Below are positions 36,198 to 48,438 of a stretch of 64,000 nucleotides of DNA, in pieces. Origin of the DNA: Gnetum montanum (Eukaryota; Streptophyta; Gnetopsida; Gnetales; Gnetaceae); NCBI GenBank assembly GCA_015680685.1, contig MNCI01012629.1, forward strand, positions 798,738 to 862,737, read 5' to 3'. The translations under genes were made by a program, and so were the position numbers. A model generated the notes under the pieces. The model did not search any database, was not told the DNA's origin, and saw only the letters and a program-made list of their open reading frames with translations. Within the stretch, counting starts at the first letter, position 1. Each line of letters begins with the position of its first letter.

Positions 36198-37640
36198 TGA
36201 TGCATAAAATCTGGATGCACTGACACTAAGAAAGCAAACTCATTTAGGAGACTATTGCCTAGGGTGACTCCCATATGGGTACAAACACCCAAGAATAGTC
36301 TTAGCTGGAGAGGGCTATGTGGCCTATTGAAAATAGTAAAAAAATAAAAATTTTAATTGGAATGAGTGTCTCAAATACAAGAATAAAAAAGGTAATCAAA
36401 ATAAATTTTCCTTGCTTCTAGGATATTGCTACCATTTGCTACTAGTTTGTTATGGATGTTGCTATAGCCAACATTGCCTATAGCCATTGGAAGAGGGAGA
36501 AAGATAGAAGAGGAGAGATGAAGGGGTTTATTGATGCATCTCTGATGCATAGATAAAATGTGTCCCATTGCCAACATAAAAGAGGTAAATTTGTCCCTGT
36601 ATAGAGAACCCTAGTCACCAAAAATAGAATGAAACTATAGAACCCATGCCTATAACTGCTATTTTCTACTACTATAACACTATAGCATAGAGAGAGAATG
36701 AACCACCAAATCCTACTATCATGTACTAGTAGACACGTTACTATCTCTGGTCAAAAATCTGCTGCCTTCATGGGTTTTTCATGAAAAGGGAAAATAAAAC
36801 CATCATCTCTTGGTTTCCTACTAATATTGTTAACCATAATCTATGTAGCTCTACCACTACTAACTATCATTGGTCCATTCCCAAGAATAAAGAAACAAGA
36901 CTACAAAACCTACCTATTGTGCCTGCTATTTATGTGCATTAGCTATGCCGCTATTGCCCCAAAGAAAAATAGGAGAAGAAAGAGAGAAAAATTACTATCT
37001 ATTATTTTCTCAGTGCCCGGAGACCCCTCCTGCCCACTTGCATGCATCTAAATGGAGAGAGATGTAGTTGTTCCAGAAGAAAGCCCCAGAAAGAAAGAAA
37101 TCCATCGTGTGCTAGTGGACTTCCTAGGATCTGATTTTGCCCTATCAGAGAGCTAGCCCTTGGAGACCCCCCTTTATTTCTCCCACCTTATTGCCAATGT
37201 CTGCACTATTCAAATTCCCACTGTAAATCTCCACTACTACCCATGAAACTACCACCAAAAATAACCACCATATTTCACATAATATCCACTACGACTAAAA
37301 CAACCATTGCTCGTGAAAACCTACCATTGTTGGATGTTTGAATTTTTATCTCATCATCGTTCATAGGCTCTTGAATCTTGTAACATGAGCTAAATATTGT
37401 TTTCTTGCAACACTAAGATAATAACAACAAGTTAAAGCTTAAATTGATAATTTGGTAAAAGCCTAGCCTTTGCAGATCAACAAAAACATAACCAATGGAT
37501 AGTTTACAAGTGAAAATGTAACCTCTTTTCTAAACCCAAACCTGAGGATATGAGTGATTTATAAAATACTCACCACAAAAAAAACATTAAAATTATATAT
37601 AAACCTAGCAAAGAAGTTAAACTAAATATTATATAGACTT
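36198..37640 (-). repeat. 3' LTR of E4
   Basis: Collinear with 62,472-63,885 over at least 1.4 kb. Shared stretches include ATTTTAATTGGAATGAGTGT (36,352 and 62,606) and TATATAAACCTAGC (37,596 and 63,848). The outer border on the right is unknown because the other copy is interrupted. Both copies contain short ORFs with no family match. Confidence 0.75.
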
Positions 37641-39600
37641 ATAAGAGTTTAATTCTAGTTTGTCTAATTTATATGCAATACTTGTTTAAATTCTTCTTCC
37701 ATATAATGATGTAGAACCAACATTCAACCTATTTACAAAATTTATTAATATTTGTTAATTTTTTTAATTCTCTCATTTTTTTTAATTAACAATGAATAAC
37801 ATAAAATGTTGTCCATGTTTTCATTGTGCATATATTTAAAATTTTTGTTCTCAAAATTTAATTTCAAACATGTTATTTTGTTTATTGTTTTTCCCTTTAG
37901 AATTTCCAAAAGCACATCAGATTTATCAAATAGTCCATTACAAGTGATCGGGAAAGAATTCAATTTAATAAAATAAGGTAAACTAACAACCTAATCATTA
38001 AAATAGCATTGGATGAATATGATTTTGTATATTATATTACAGTAAATACATAAATTCTATACTATTTGCAAGTGTCAAACAAACACCTAGACTATGTTGC
38101 ATAAATAGTTGTTGAATACGAGCTAGGGGTTGATCTAGAGCTAAATGTTTTTGGTAATCTTTTAAATCAAAATTATTAATCATGGTCCCATGCTTAGCAT
38201 CGGTAAGGTTGACATGAACACTTAGCCCCAAAACCTTAATTGCATGTGAGTGCAAGGACAACAAGACCATAGAAAGTTTAAAAGGAAATGCAATAGATAG
38301 AGAATAAAAAAAATCATAAAACATAGACAAATTAAAACTTGAAAGAAAAATATATTGATTTAAACATGATTATAATAAGCATATAATCAAAATAGAACTA
38401 GATGTTGGTGACCCTTACCACACCATCTTATTTAATCAAACTCTAAATATATAATTTTTATAAATCATAATTTTAACAACATAGGTATATATAATATTAA
38501 AATGTATAACTAAACTCTTATTCCCAATCTTTTCACAAGGTAAAAGTCAAAAGTATGTGAACTACTTTAAGCATAAGACTTATACTAAACTTAATGAGGA
38601 TAGGCTTAGATTAGATCATGGCTAGTCACAACTTTAGGATTTTTCCTTGGCATTTTTTTTAAAAAGGGAATTGTGAAAAGGATTATTTTCTTTTATTATT
38701 ATTATTATTATTTCTAAATTTTGAAAATGGATGTTAGTGTGAGGATAGCTGCCAAACCCCATCACACTTAAGAACTTATTACACTACCAATGAACATGGT
38801 TTTCATTCTCTTTTTTCTTTTCCTTTTGAGGAAACTTTGCTCATGGTGTACTTCATTCTTAAGGTAGAAATTCCAACATGAATCTAGCTGATTAGCTGCA
38901 CTACCAAAGAACACAATCCTTTCAAAGCTTTGCCCCTAGTGTAGTTCAACCCTTGTGTATGTGCCTTTAATTACAATTTGATGGCATCATAGTAGGTGTC
39001 CTGGGTGGCTAAGGGTTCTAAAGTAGAGATGAACACACTTCACCCTATTGCTCACAAGGTAGCCATAGATCATCACACCTAAGGGCTAGGGATTATGAAA
39101 GGGGAAAGTAACACTTTCTAAGGATACTTAGTGATTATTGCTAACCACTCTCCAATGTCACTTATCTTACACTCACATGATCATGATGATTACATGATAA
39201 GTTTGCATAAATCTCATCTTTCATAATCCAACATACTAACAAAACTAAAACCTTGAAATTAACTGGGAAGAATCATAGCATTATTGAAATATGAAATATA
39301 AAGGATATTTTAGTACTAGGATATATCATATAAAGCATTACACTTACATTATTTTCCAATGGTGTTATGATGACCCAATGCCTAGTAACTCAAACGACCA
39401 TAATTATTATTAAAATCATACAAAAAACATAAAAGATCAAACCAAAACTAATATGCTAAGAAAAAGATAATGAAAATAAAAGAAAATATGTAGATGCAAC
39501 TATGTATAAATGAAATTCATGGTGAAGGAGAAGAAAACATGCAACTAAGAATCTATTAGGTGTCCATGTGGGACACCTGAGTAGAAATGCCTTAGATAAA
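37641..39600 (-). other. AT-rich end of E4
   Basis: No coding region is supported. There is a TTATTATT microsatellite near 38,690. A pyrimidine-rich run TTCTCTTTTTTCTTTTCC at about 38,807 would be purine-rich on the E4 strand and could be its polypurine tract, which would make the LTR longer than shown. This is only a suggestion. Confidence 0.35.
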
Positions 39601-40487
39601 ATGCAATGAAGTTCCTATGTAACATATGTCCTTACACATTAGCAATTTTGTGAAAAATCATGGCAATGGCATTTGTAACTTGGGATGGGCCTAACCACAT
39701 AGGAGATATCTTATTTTGAGGGCTTGTTTGATTAGATTCTCTATCTCTCTTAAGGGATATATCTTCTATTTTAAAGACTTTACTTGCATATTTCGTGTCA
39801 AACCATATTTTAAGAATTTTTTAATGATTAAGATTATGAAAAGAAAGACATAATCTTGATTTTGTCATTTATTTTCTACTAGGCACTAAATTTAAACATT
39901 TCGTAAGATGAATAATTTTAGATCCTAGAAGTTCATCAAGTTTTCCTTTCATATAAGTTTCAATCTTAGGTCTAGGTCTTGGTAAGTCATCAAATACAAC
40001 TTCTCTAGGAACATGCTCAAAGGATGTGTATCAAAATTTGGAGCACCTTCTAATGTTTTAAGGGATAGGATCTTATTTATATCTTTGTTGTCCCTAAAGG
40101 TGGTGGATCACTCAAAAGAAATCCATCATGTTGATGATAAGGTAGGGTATCTTCATGGATTTATTCACACTCACTAGAAGTTTGATAGGGTTTGGTGGAA
40201 TCTATATGAGGAAAAGGATTTGTTTTTGTAATATCACTCACATGCTCATTCATAACATGTTCACCACACTCAACCTCAATAACTCCAACATAAAGATTAG
40301 TGTTTTGATTTTCCAAAGATTGATTTTGTTGATCAAAGATTATAACTACTCGTTTACAAAAAGGCTCTCTTCGTATGATCATGTATTCAGATCTTCCTTT
40401 GATAGGGATTAACAATTTTGAGAAATCTAACCTAAAGAAGCCCCCAAACTTGAATCCAAAAGTCCTAGAAAAGAGCACAGCATAAGT
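39600..40487 (-). pseudogene. E4 protease remnant joined to an integrase-end trace
   Basis: On the minus strand 40,487-40,160 reads TYAVLFSRTFGFKFGGFFR, SKLLIPIKGRSEYMIIRRE, which resembles the region after the active site in plant Ty3 proteases. Further left a reading with KIWFDTKYASKVFKIEDISL and PMWLGPSQV (39,840-39,680) resembles the end of an integrase. RT, RNase H and the integrase core are missing between them, so E4 could only have moved with help from other elements. Confidence 0.45.
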
Positions 40488-40846
40488 CNGCAAAGAACAT
40501 TTACAATTGTTTGATATATTCTAGAGCAATTGTTAGTGTCATGCCACTTGAGGTATGTAAGACGTTAGGAGCACAAATGATACCACAAATGAAAAGTGTA
40601 AGACAACTTGATGGGCCTAACATACCTATAGTAGGGTCATCGAAAGGAATGAAAGTGCAACTTAAACAATACCCTACATTTACATGTTACACAAATATCT
40701 TGGTAGTTTACATATCACCCACTTATGCTGTGCTCTTTTCTAGGACTTTTGGATTCAAGTTTGGGGGCTTCTTTAGGTCAGATTTCTCAAAATTGTTAAT
40801 CCCTATCAAAGGAAGATCTGAATACATGATCATACCAAGAGAGACN
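40363..40846. other. Second N-bounded inverted piece (protease of E4)
   Basis: 40,363-40,487 and 40,721-40,845 (125 bases each) are reverse complements with about three mismatches. Single Ns stand at 40,489 and 40,846. The piece 40,490-40,845 encodes, on the plus strand, the upstream half of the protease (AIVSVMPLEVCKTLGAQM) that belongs on the minus strand before 40,487. Reversing the piece restores the order. The start of the E2 5' LTR (about 95 bases) is missing at the same join. Confidence 0.8.
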
Positions 40847-42644
40847 ATAGCCAACGTAGCATGCATTGAGGCTTGTTTTGCAAAATTTTCTAGGTGTTAA
40901 TAATAGTCACATGAAAATTTTTCTAAGTGTCCTGCTACGATCTCAATCTACTTGTTATGCTCCCTAGTGTAGCAAACATAGCACAGACTTCCATGACCAG
41001 TTTGCCCAAGTGCCAATCCAGAAGTTGTTAGTGTCTCTTGGGATGAATGAAATAGTTTGGCAAACTTTCTATCTCTTGGGTTGTCACGCTTACTATGCTC
41101 CCTAGCATAACTAGTATAGCACATGTCCTAATGGCTAGTTTGCCCAACTACTAAGCTAGAGCTTGTCAGAATTACTCGGGATGGACAAAATAGTTTAGAA
41201 AATTTTCTATCTCTTAGGTTGCTATGCTTTGCTACACTCCCCAACATAGCAAGTGTAGCACAAGTTCCAATGCCTAGTTTTGCCTAAGTTTTGGACAAGG
41301 ATCTATCAAGGTAGCTCAACATGGAAGACACATTGGTACATTTTCTAACTCATGAGGCTACCTCTCTTGCTACCCCCTAGAGTGTATCTAGCATATCATG
41401 AAGGAAGACTAGATTTTGTCAAATTTTGCCTAGGTATCCCTACTATGTTCCCCAACATAGCCAACGTAACCAATCTGAAACATTAAAATTTTGCAAATTT
41501 CGCTAAGTATTGTATTACACTCTATACTATAGCCAGCTTGACATGAGAGAAAATCCTTTGATAGCCTCCAAAAGCCTCCAAAACTTAGCATCTACCTTCG
41601 TCTCAACTTTGACATTCTTATGACAATCAAGATCAACAATTTACATCTCTTTTGCATCCCCATTAGTCCCCAAAATTGTTCCTACATTTGACCCTACTCA
41701 AAAGAGAGGAAGACGTAGTCTTGGAGTGTAGCCTCCAAGTCACATTATTTTCTATACTATTTGCAAGTATATTGTAGTCTTTCAAACATTGGCACATGTA
41801 GTCTAGGTAGTGTAGTCATAGTTGAATAGTCTCTGGGGACCTGTTGCTATTCTTTAGAGCATAACACTTTGCTACTCTCATGGGAATGTAACATGTTAGC
41901 ATAACCCCATCTACGCTAATGTCGTGTGGCACCCAATCTATATCTCACACTAACCCTAGCCCTCTAAATACCCTTGTGTTTAGAACTCTAGGGGTTGGCA
42001 AATCAAAAGAGCATTAAGCATTTTAAATTTTTGAGCATCCTTGGCATTCTTGCACCTGAGCACTTGAGCTTTACACCTTGATGCCTCCCAAAACACAATC
42101 TACCATTACACTTGTAGAACACAGCAATAGCTAACCCAATAGGTTCAGTCTCCATCATAGCCATTAGCTCCATGTCTTAGGCATACTAGAGATTGTGACT
42201 ACATTGCTACACTACCACTATGCCTACCTATATGCTACATACCATTCTCACTTCTTTTCTTGTAATAGCTACACTCCCCTCTTTTGGGGCAGTGCATTTT
42301 TTGGTCTCAAGCTCTATTCCATTTTTTCATGCATTCTTGATATTAGTCATAACTCTTACATTTTTCTACTATTTGATATGTATTTTCACATTCACATCAT
42401 TGTTCTCAGGTTGGAACACCCTACTACACTCTAGCTTAGCCTGTCCTGATGTCCACATGTAACACAATATAAACCCCTCTTGCACATGGTTGTTTTAACA
42501 CCAAGTAAGTCCCTATCTGATCAACAAGACCATTTTGGGCACCTTGTTTCCATTTCCTATCATAAACCTCACATAGGTTTAGGGTTACACTATACACCCA
42601 CTAATCTCTCAGTGTTCTAGCCATCAAGGTTTTTGGATGTCACA
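40847..42644 (+). repeat. 5' LTR of E2 (first bases missing at an N)
   Basis: Aligns with 58,472-60,195. About 95 bases at its start are absent at the contig join. The TATA box is decayed (TCTAAATA at 41,963-41,970, against TATAAATA in the 3' copy). It ends ATGTCACA at 42,644. The primer site is damaged: TGGTAGCTAG at 42,659 is the nearest match to the E1 site TGGTGCTAG. Paired motifs such as TATGCTCCCTAGCATA recur through U3. Confidence 0.85.
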
Positions 42645-42782
42645 TCTTTTTCCACCTGTGGTAGCTAGCCACCAAGTTCTACATGCACAAAGTGTAGGAC
42701 CTTTTACCACTTTCCCCTTTGTCATCTCCTCCCAATCTGTATTGCCTTCCTACTAGCATCCATAACGCTAACACTTCCATAT

Positions 42783-45700
42783 GTGCACACGATGCCTATA
42801 TCTCAGCCACAAACAAGTCAGGTGTCCTTCATCCCAACTACCTTAGTAGCGCCTCCAACAAACAACCCAAGCCACAACCATGTGATTGGCCACAACCTTT
42901 TTGACTATGGCACAATGGTCACACATTTCAAAATATACACATCAACAAACTCAACAGGCATCCCACATGGTGGCACAACCCATAGCAGGGTTGTGGGCTA
43001 CTCAAATAGCACCACAAGCAATGCAACCTACTATGTCATCCCTGAGTTTGGATCAAGAATTCCAACTCATTCAAACACTCATGAAGGAAGTTATACAACT
43101 AAAAGTATCCAACTTGGAAATAGTCCATGTGATGGACTTCTACTAAGATGACCCCATCAGCCTTGTGGTCCCATCACTAACTCTACCTCTTGGGATCCAA
43201 CTTCCTCAATTCATAAAATACAATGATGATGGGGATTACATAGTAATTTTCATTGTAAATTCCTGCTTCTACAAGTATGGCCACATGCAATTATCTATGT
43301 ATTTTCCATATCCCTAATTGACAAGGCTCTTGATTTGTACCGTGTGCCCCTTAGAGTTTCCATATCAACTTTGGAGAAGTTGCTTAGCCAATTTGTAACT
43401 TGCTTCAAGTATAATTGGAAGCCCAAGGCCATCCTAGACTAATTAATGAAAATCAAGCATAGAGTGCTAAAACCAGTGCAAAAATTCATACAAAATTGGA
43501 GCACTTCCCTCAATGAAATCTATGAGCCAATAGCAAAAACTCACCTTCTGGCTATCTTCAAAGGTGTAGTACATGACTTTATCAAGTTAAAAATATATTA
43601 TTTAGTCTATGATCCCTAATCCAAGCCTTTGCTCAAACAAAGAGCATATAGGATGTAGCAGAGGATAATAGGAACCAAGCCTATGTGGCCTATAAGAATT
43701 CACACATAAAAAAGGACAAGGACAAGGAAAAGGTAATAGCAACTGTTGCACCTGTGGTTAATGAAGCTAAACCCAACAACACTAAACTAACGACCAAGAT
43801 GCCTAAAGCCTTGGTCAACAACAACAAATCATCAAGTGTTTGCATTGTGGGAACCAACCAATCCACATCATCGATGACCATGGGACAAGCTTCCCAAAGG
43901 CCAAAGTTTGAATGCAAGGATCACTCAAAGTACACTTCATTGCCTATCAAGCTATCTAAGCTCTTCGACTAGTTGCTTAGTGTTGGGTGCATACAACACA
44001 AAAAAATGTATGGGGATGCATGTAAATTTCATAAGAGGTATTGCGAGGTCCTCAAAAATCCCTCCACAGCTATGCCAAATGAGCCCCCAATTCTTAAAAA
44101 CTTTACATTGGATCAATTTTTCAATTATCACCAGTTGCATGGCCATGACATAGACTACTTCTTATCATTAAAAGATGATATTCAATACATGATCAATCAA
44201 GGTGAATTGGTCCTTGACAAATGTAATCCTATATGATTAAAAAATAAATCAATGAAGGTCTATAAAGACCCCCTCAATGCTAGCAGTGTAGGATACATCA
44301 TCAATGTTATCAGCATTGATGATAGCGTAGAATTGACACATAAGTCATTTGTGGTTCGTGTATCCTTTGGTGACATTGGGACCTCAATGTCAACTAGACC
44401 ATAATTTCCTTTTGTCATCAAAGTACCACATCAAGAATCCACAACACCCTTTGTGGTTAGGGAGCCACAACATGTTGTAGTGATGGCAACCCAGACACCT
44501 TTTGTCATTAGGGTGCTAAGACATGTGGACCTCCCACCTATCGAGGGTTCAATGGTGGGAACTGTGTCACATCCTACCTATCCAAATTCATATCCTACCT
44601 ATCCAAAGTCATACCCTAAGAGACCTTATGAGCATCTAGTTGACAAAATGATCAAGAAATGTATGGAGTTAGGTCCTCCTAAGCTTGTCCCCTTGTCAAC
44701 CATCCCACTGGCTTCATCATCTCAAACTACCAACCTAAATGCAAACAACCAACAAATGAGCACTGATGCGCAAAATCCCACTACACAACCAAAGGCTAAA
44801 TCTCTTCCTCGGGAGATTCATCTCTTGGGTCACATGGAGGAGGTAAAGGCCACCAAAATAATAGATAGCAAAAAATATTTCTTTGACACATTGGCACAAG
44901 TTAAACAGGTCCTCAAACAAAAGAACACAACTTTGAGCCTATACAACTTGATAATGACTTCCACTGGTCATCATGAAGCATTAGTTTACATGCTAACATC
45001 TATTCCTATTAAGGAATATATTCTAGTAGATGAAAAGGCCATTCACGCCATAATGCTTGTCCACACAAGCCAAGAGTCAAGGTTAAAACTCCTAATGTTT
45101 CATGGTGAGTTGGTCAAAGTTGATCCCAAAAAGCGTTAGGTGACCAATCTGCCAATGTTTATAACAATCTACATAGGTAAATATAAAATTTGTAGGGTGC
45201 AGATCAATGATGAGGTATCAACTAATGTTATCCCATTCCCAATCATTGACAAACATGGCCTAGTTGATTAGATCAAGTCAACAAAGACAACGTGCTTGAA
45301 ATCCTTCAATGAAGCATGTTTTTTCATAATGGAAATAGTCACAATAGCTTTCATCATAGGGGAGCAATTCCCCACTATGGTTGAGTTCATTGTTGTTGAA
45401 GAAATACTTATTTTCAACATGATCCTAGGGAGATCATGGCTAGCCCAATTATAGATTGTTTCTTCACCTATTCATCAAGAGATCCACTTACCCTATGATG
45501 GTGGAGAGGTGATGATCTATGGTGACAATGTAGCTCCCCCGACCATCAACAATGTTGACATAAAACAGGGGTTAGAAGTAGAGTTCTTTGAAGACATGCC
45601 ACCCATTCAAAGTAAAAGCTAATGTTGTCCATCTAATCCACCTAAACAACCAAGCAAAACAAGTAACCTCATCGAGGGAGGTCCCTGGGCAGAATTTCCC

Positions 45701-45802
45701 TTTTGCACAATAGATGAAGGTCTAAGTGAATATTTTCTTATGCCTCCTAGGCCTTACACACCTCCTAACCCAGATCAAGTTAGAAAACACTTTCATGACT
45801 AA
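42783..45802 (+). pseudogene. gag-pro: E2 gag-protease (degenerate)
   Basis: Gag starts around 42,780-42,890 with a Gln/Pro/Thr-rich part (QPIAGLWATQ, also in E1). The core at 43,170-43,640 needs frame changes: LPQFIKYNDDGD, FVTCFKYNWKPKAILD, VQKFIQNWSTSLNEI. Next come PKFECKDHSKYTSLPIK (43,900) and NYHQLHGHDIDYFLSLKDD (44,122). The best open part is 44,453-45,139: SKKYFFDTLAQVKQVLK, TLSLYNLIMTSTGHHEALVY, as in Ogre before the protease. The protease active site reads INDEVSTNVIP near 45,205, where DTG would be expected, so it is inactive. ILGRSWLAQL is at 45,421. The tail WAEFPF, PRPYTPP ends in TAA at 45,800. Confidence 0.87.
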
Positions 45803-45954
45803 GACATCCCTTTAGTTTGTGTTGTTATTTGCATCTTGAATTAGTTATTTCATTTCTTTAGTTTACATGGTTTTGTTTAGTCCTTTCGCTTTAAAAAAAT
45901 ACATAAAAAATAAAAAGAGAGAGAAGAAAAAGAATAAAAAGAATAATAAAAATG

Positions 45955-46205
45955 TCCCACTAAGGCCTGAAATTGGTAGCTTGCTTCCTTTTACGCTATG
46001 ACTGAGAAAGGTCTTAAACTATCGTTGCAACCTGGAAAGGCCTTAAATTATTGCATAGCCTACTAAGGCCTAAAACTATCAACTTACTTCCTTACTACAC
46101 TATGGCCCAAAATGGCCCTAAAATAGCTATGGCTTAAAATGGCCCTAAACTAGTGATGACCCCTCTGCCATGGCCTTAAACTAGCATGGGTCCCACAAGG
46201 GACCT
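45955..46205 (+). repeat. Repeat array between gag-protease and antisense gene in E2
   Basis: Units of 30-40 bp with cores like AAGGCCTTAAACTA and AATGGCCCTAAAC, the reverse complement of the E1 array at 12,430-12,745 and therefore in the same orientation relative to the element. It begins about 150 bases after the protease stop. Confidence 0.78.
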
Positions 46206-48382
46206 AATTGTATCAATCAAATACACAGGTTAAAATTACAACAACATTACATGAAATACAAGAAAGCAATATGCAAATAATCATCACATTTTTATTAGAT
46301 TATCAATAAAATAAATTTTTCAAGTTTACATTCAAAACAAAAATTTCCAAAAACATAAGATCATCCAATAGTAGGCCTACATTTTGGGCAACTTAGCTCA
46401 TAGTATTTAGTGGAGGCTAGGGTTCTTCCTCTTTCTATTCATCCGCTGCTCTACTAGGGCCTACACCATTGCCCAGAACCTACATTAAATAAAAATAAAA
46501 TAATAAATTAGCTAACAAATTAAGTGACATACAACATCACAATAAAGTAAATAAAAATAATTCAAACTAGGCCAACCTAAGAAGGACTTGCATCCATGTC
46601 TAGGTGCATCCTATTAAGGCCTACCTCCAAGCATCGAAGGATTTCATCCTTTGATAGTCGTGTCCATTCCCCCTTACCTAGGTCAATACCTATGAGGGTC
46701 TTTCCTTTTTCCATGGCTGTCCATGAGGGTGGCCCCAGTGAAAACATAGCAAAAGTGACCTCTCTTGAAGGTACAATGACATGTATTTCTAGGGTTCCAC
46801 TAACCACTACCTTGCTAGCAAATAGTTCATAAGCTTGTGTCTCATCAATCGCACCAAGAAATATGTCTCAATAATGATGCCCCATAGACTCATCCTTGTA
46901 CCTCTTAAGGTACACCTCTCATTCTTGCTTATAGTGGTGCTTATGATTCTTTTGAGTTTGACCCCATTAATAGACTTTTGCACTATAATCTTTTCAATCT
47001 TGGTTTTTCCTTGCTAGTAGGTCCATCTACAACCATTGCTCAATCATCTCATGAGTGGCCTTGTTTTTGTCCCAAATGGCTAACTAATACCTAGCATAGT
47101 TAATTTTAGCTATGTGTCAGGTACCGTCTAATTTGTTACATGCTACCAAGAAGTCATAATGGGACTACAGGTCCTCCAAATTTGCATCCTAACTTGCCAC
47201 CCTATCGTGAAGCTCTTGCACCTATTTCCATAGATGCTCATTAATGTGTCTACACTTCCACAATGCTCTTGTAGATTAGATTGTGCATTTTCTTGCCTCT
47301 TCATATACATAGTGGAGCACCTAATCCACCTTAGGGGAACACTCAGGCACAACATCAACCTAGACCCCCCCTATTTGGATCCCACCAAAGCTATGAACCT
47401 ATTATCACATAATAGGCAAGAAAATGTTAGCCACGAACCAAGCATGTAAATCAGTAGGGAAAAATAGATAAACATATCATTCACAAGGTTAGTTTGTTAT
47501 ATATGATTCATCATGTCATTCACCAAGCCTTGAATAAAAGGAAACTTATCTGGCGCCTCTATACATGGTTACATACAAAAGGTGGATGTGGATGTTGGGC
47601 ACTCAGCAAAAACACTGACAAATGTAACATAACACTTAATAATTATTAGACAACCATCAACCAAGGGTGTAAGGTCTAAAATGAAATAATAATAATAATA
47701 ATAAAGATGATGGTGCAAAGCTCCTACCCAACAAGCCCTCAGATGTTAAAGCAAGGGGATCGTCCATCTACATGCCATCAAAGAATTTTTCAAACTCACC
47801 CCCTCAAATTGTAGCAACCATTCTTCCTCAAGTTGTTATAGTACTACAACAACTTCTCATTTCTCTTCATCTACTACTTTTTCCTCAAGTTGAGGGACAT
47901 CATCCTCTATGGGCTCTACTACTGCTATAGGGGCCCCTTTGCCTACATCACATAAGTTAGGATTAGAATTTTCAATAATTAGTATAGTATAACATCGTAC
48001 ATCATAGCAATATCCAATGACTCATACTTACTTGTGATTCTTAAGCACACATCATAAAGCTTAAACTAGATCTTTCTACCACTCTCCTCCACTTCACATA
48101 TGAGCTCCCCCATGGAGCATGGTGTCTTAATCTTTGTTCTAGATGACCCCATTGCCTTAGCAATAAATCATGCCCCTCTTGCTACACTTCTAGTATTGGT
48201 TACTGGGGCCTCCCCTGCAGTATCACGTGTGTGGTGAGATCATTCCACATTTCCTCTAGTCATTAAAGAAAAAGACTCACCAATCACCTCTAGAGGATCC
48301 TGTGATTACATGGTGTTGAATAGGTGTCATATCCATGGCCTAGAGATTTTCCTATGGTCTTGCACTTAGAGGTTTCACTTAG

Positions 48383-48438
48383 AGGTTGTGGCACAACCTA
48401 AAAATTTTAGAGGTTGTGGCACAACCTAAAAATTTTAG
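48383..48438 (-). repeat. Exact 28-bp tandem duplication in the E2 antisense gene
   Basis: Two identical adjacent copies at 48,383-48,410 and 48,411-48,438. Each contains the perfect palindrome AGGTTGTGGCACAACCT with a single central base. It lies in the broken part of exon 3 and looks like a recent local duplication. Confidence 0.85.

Noticed and set aside
37745-38330. Minus-strand ORFs in the AT-rich end of E4
   Set aside because: No motif, no copy elsewhere in the window, and AT-driven composition.
42719-42904. Separate small gene before E2 gag
   Set aside because: It lies in the region matching the Pro/Gln-rich gag start of E1 and is most likely a frame-shifted part of gag.
45139-45240. 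Active aspartic protease in E2
   Set aside because: The site reads DEVSTNV instead of DTGSS-NV, and stops follow. Only a remnant is supported.
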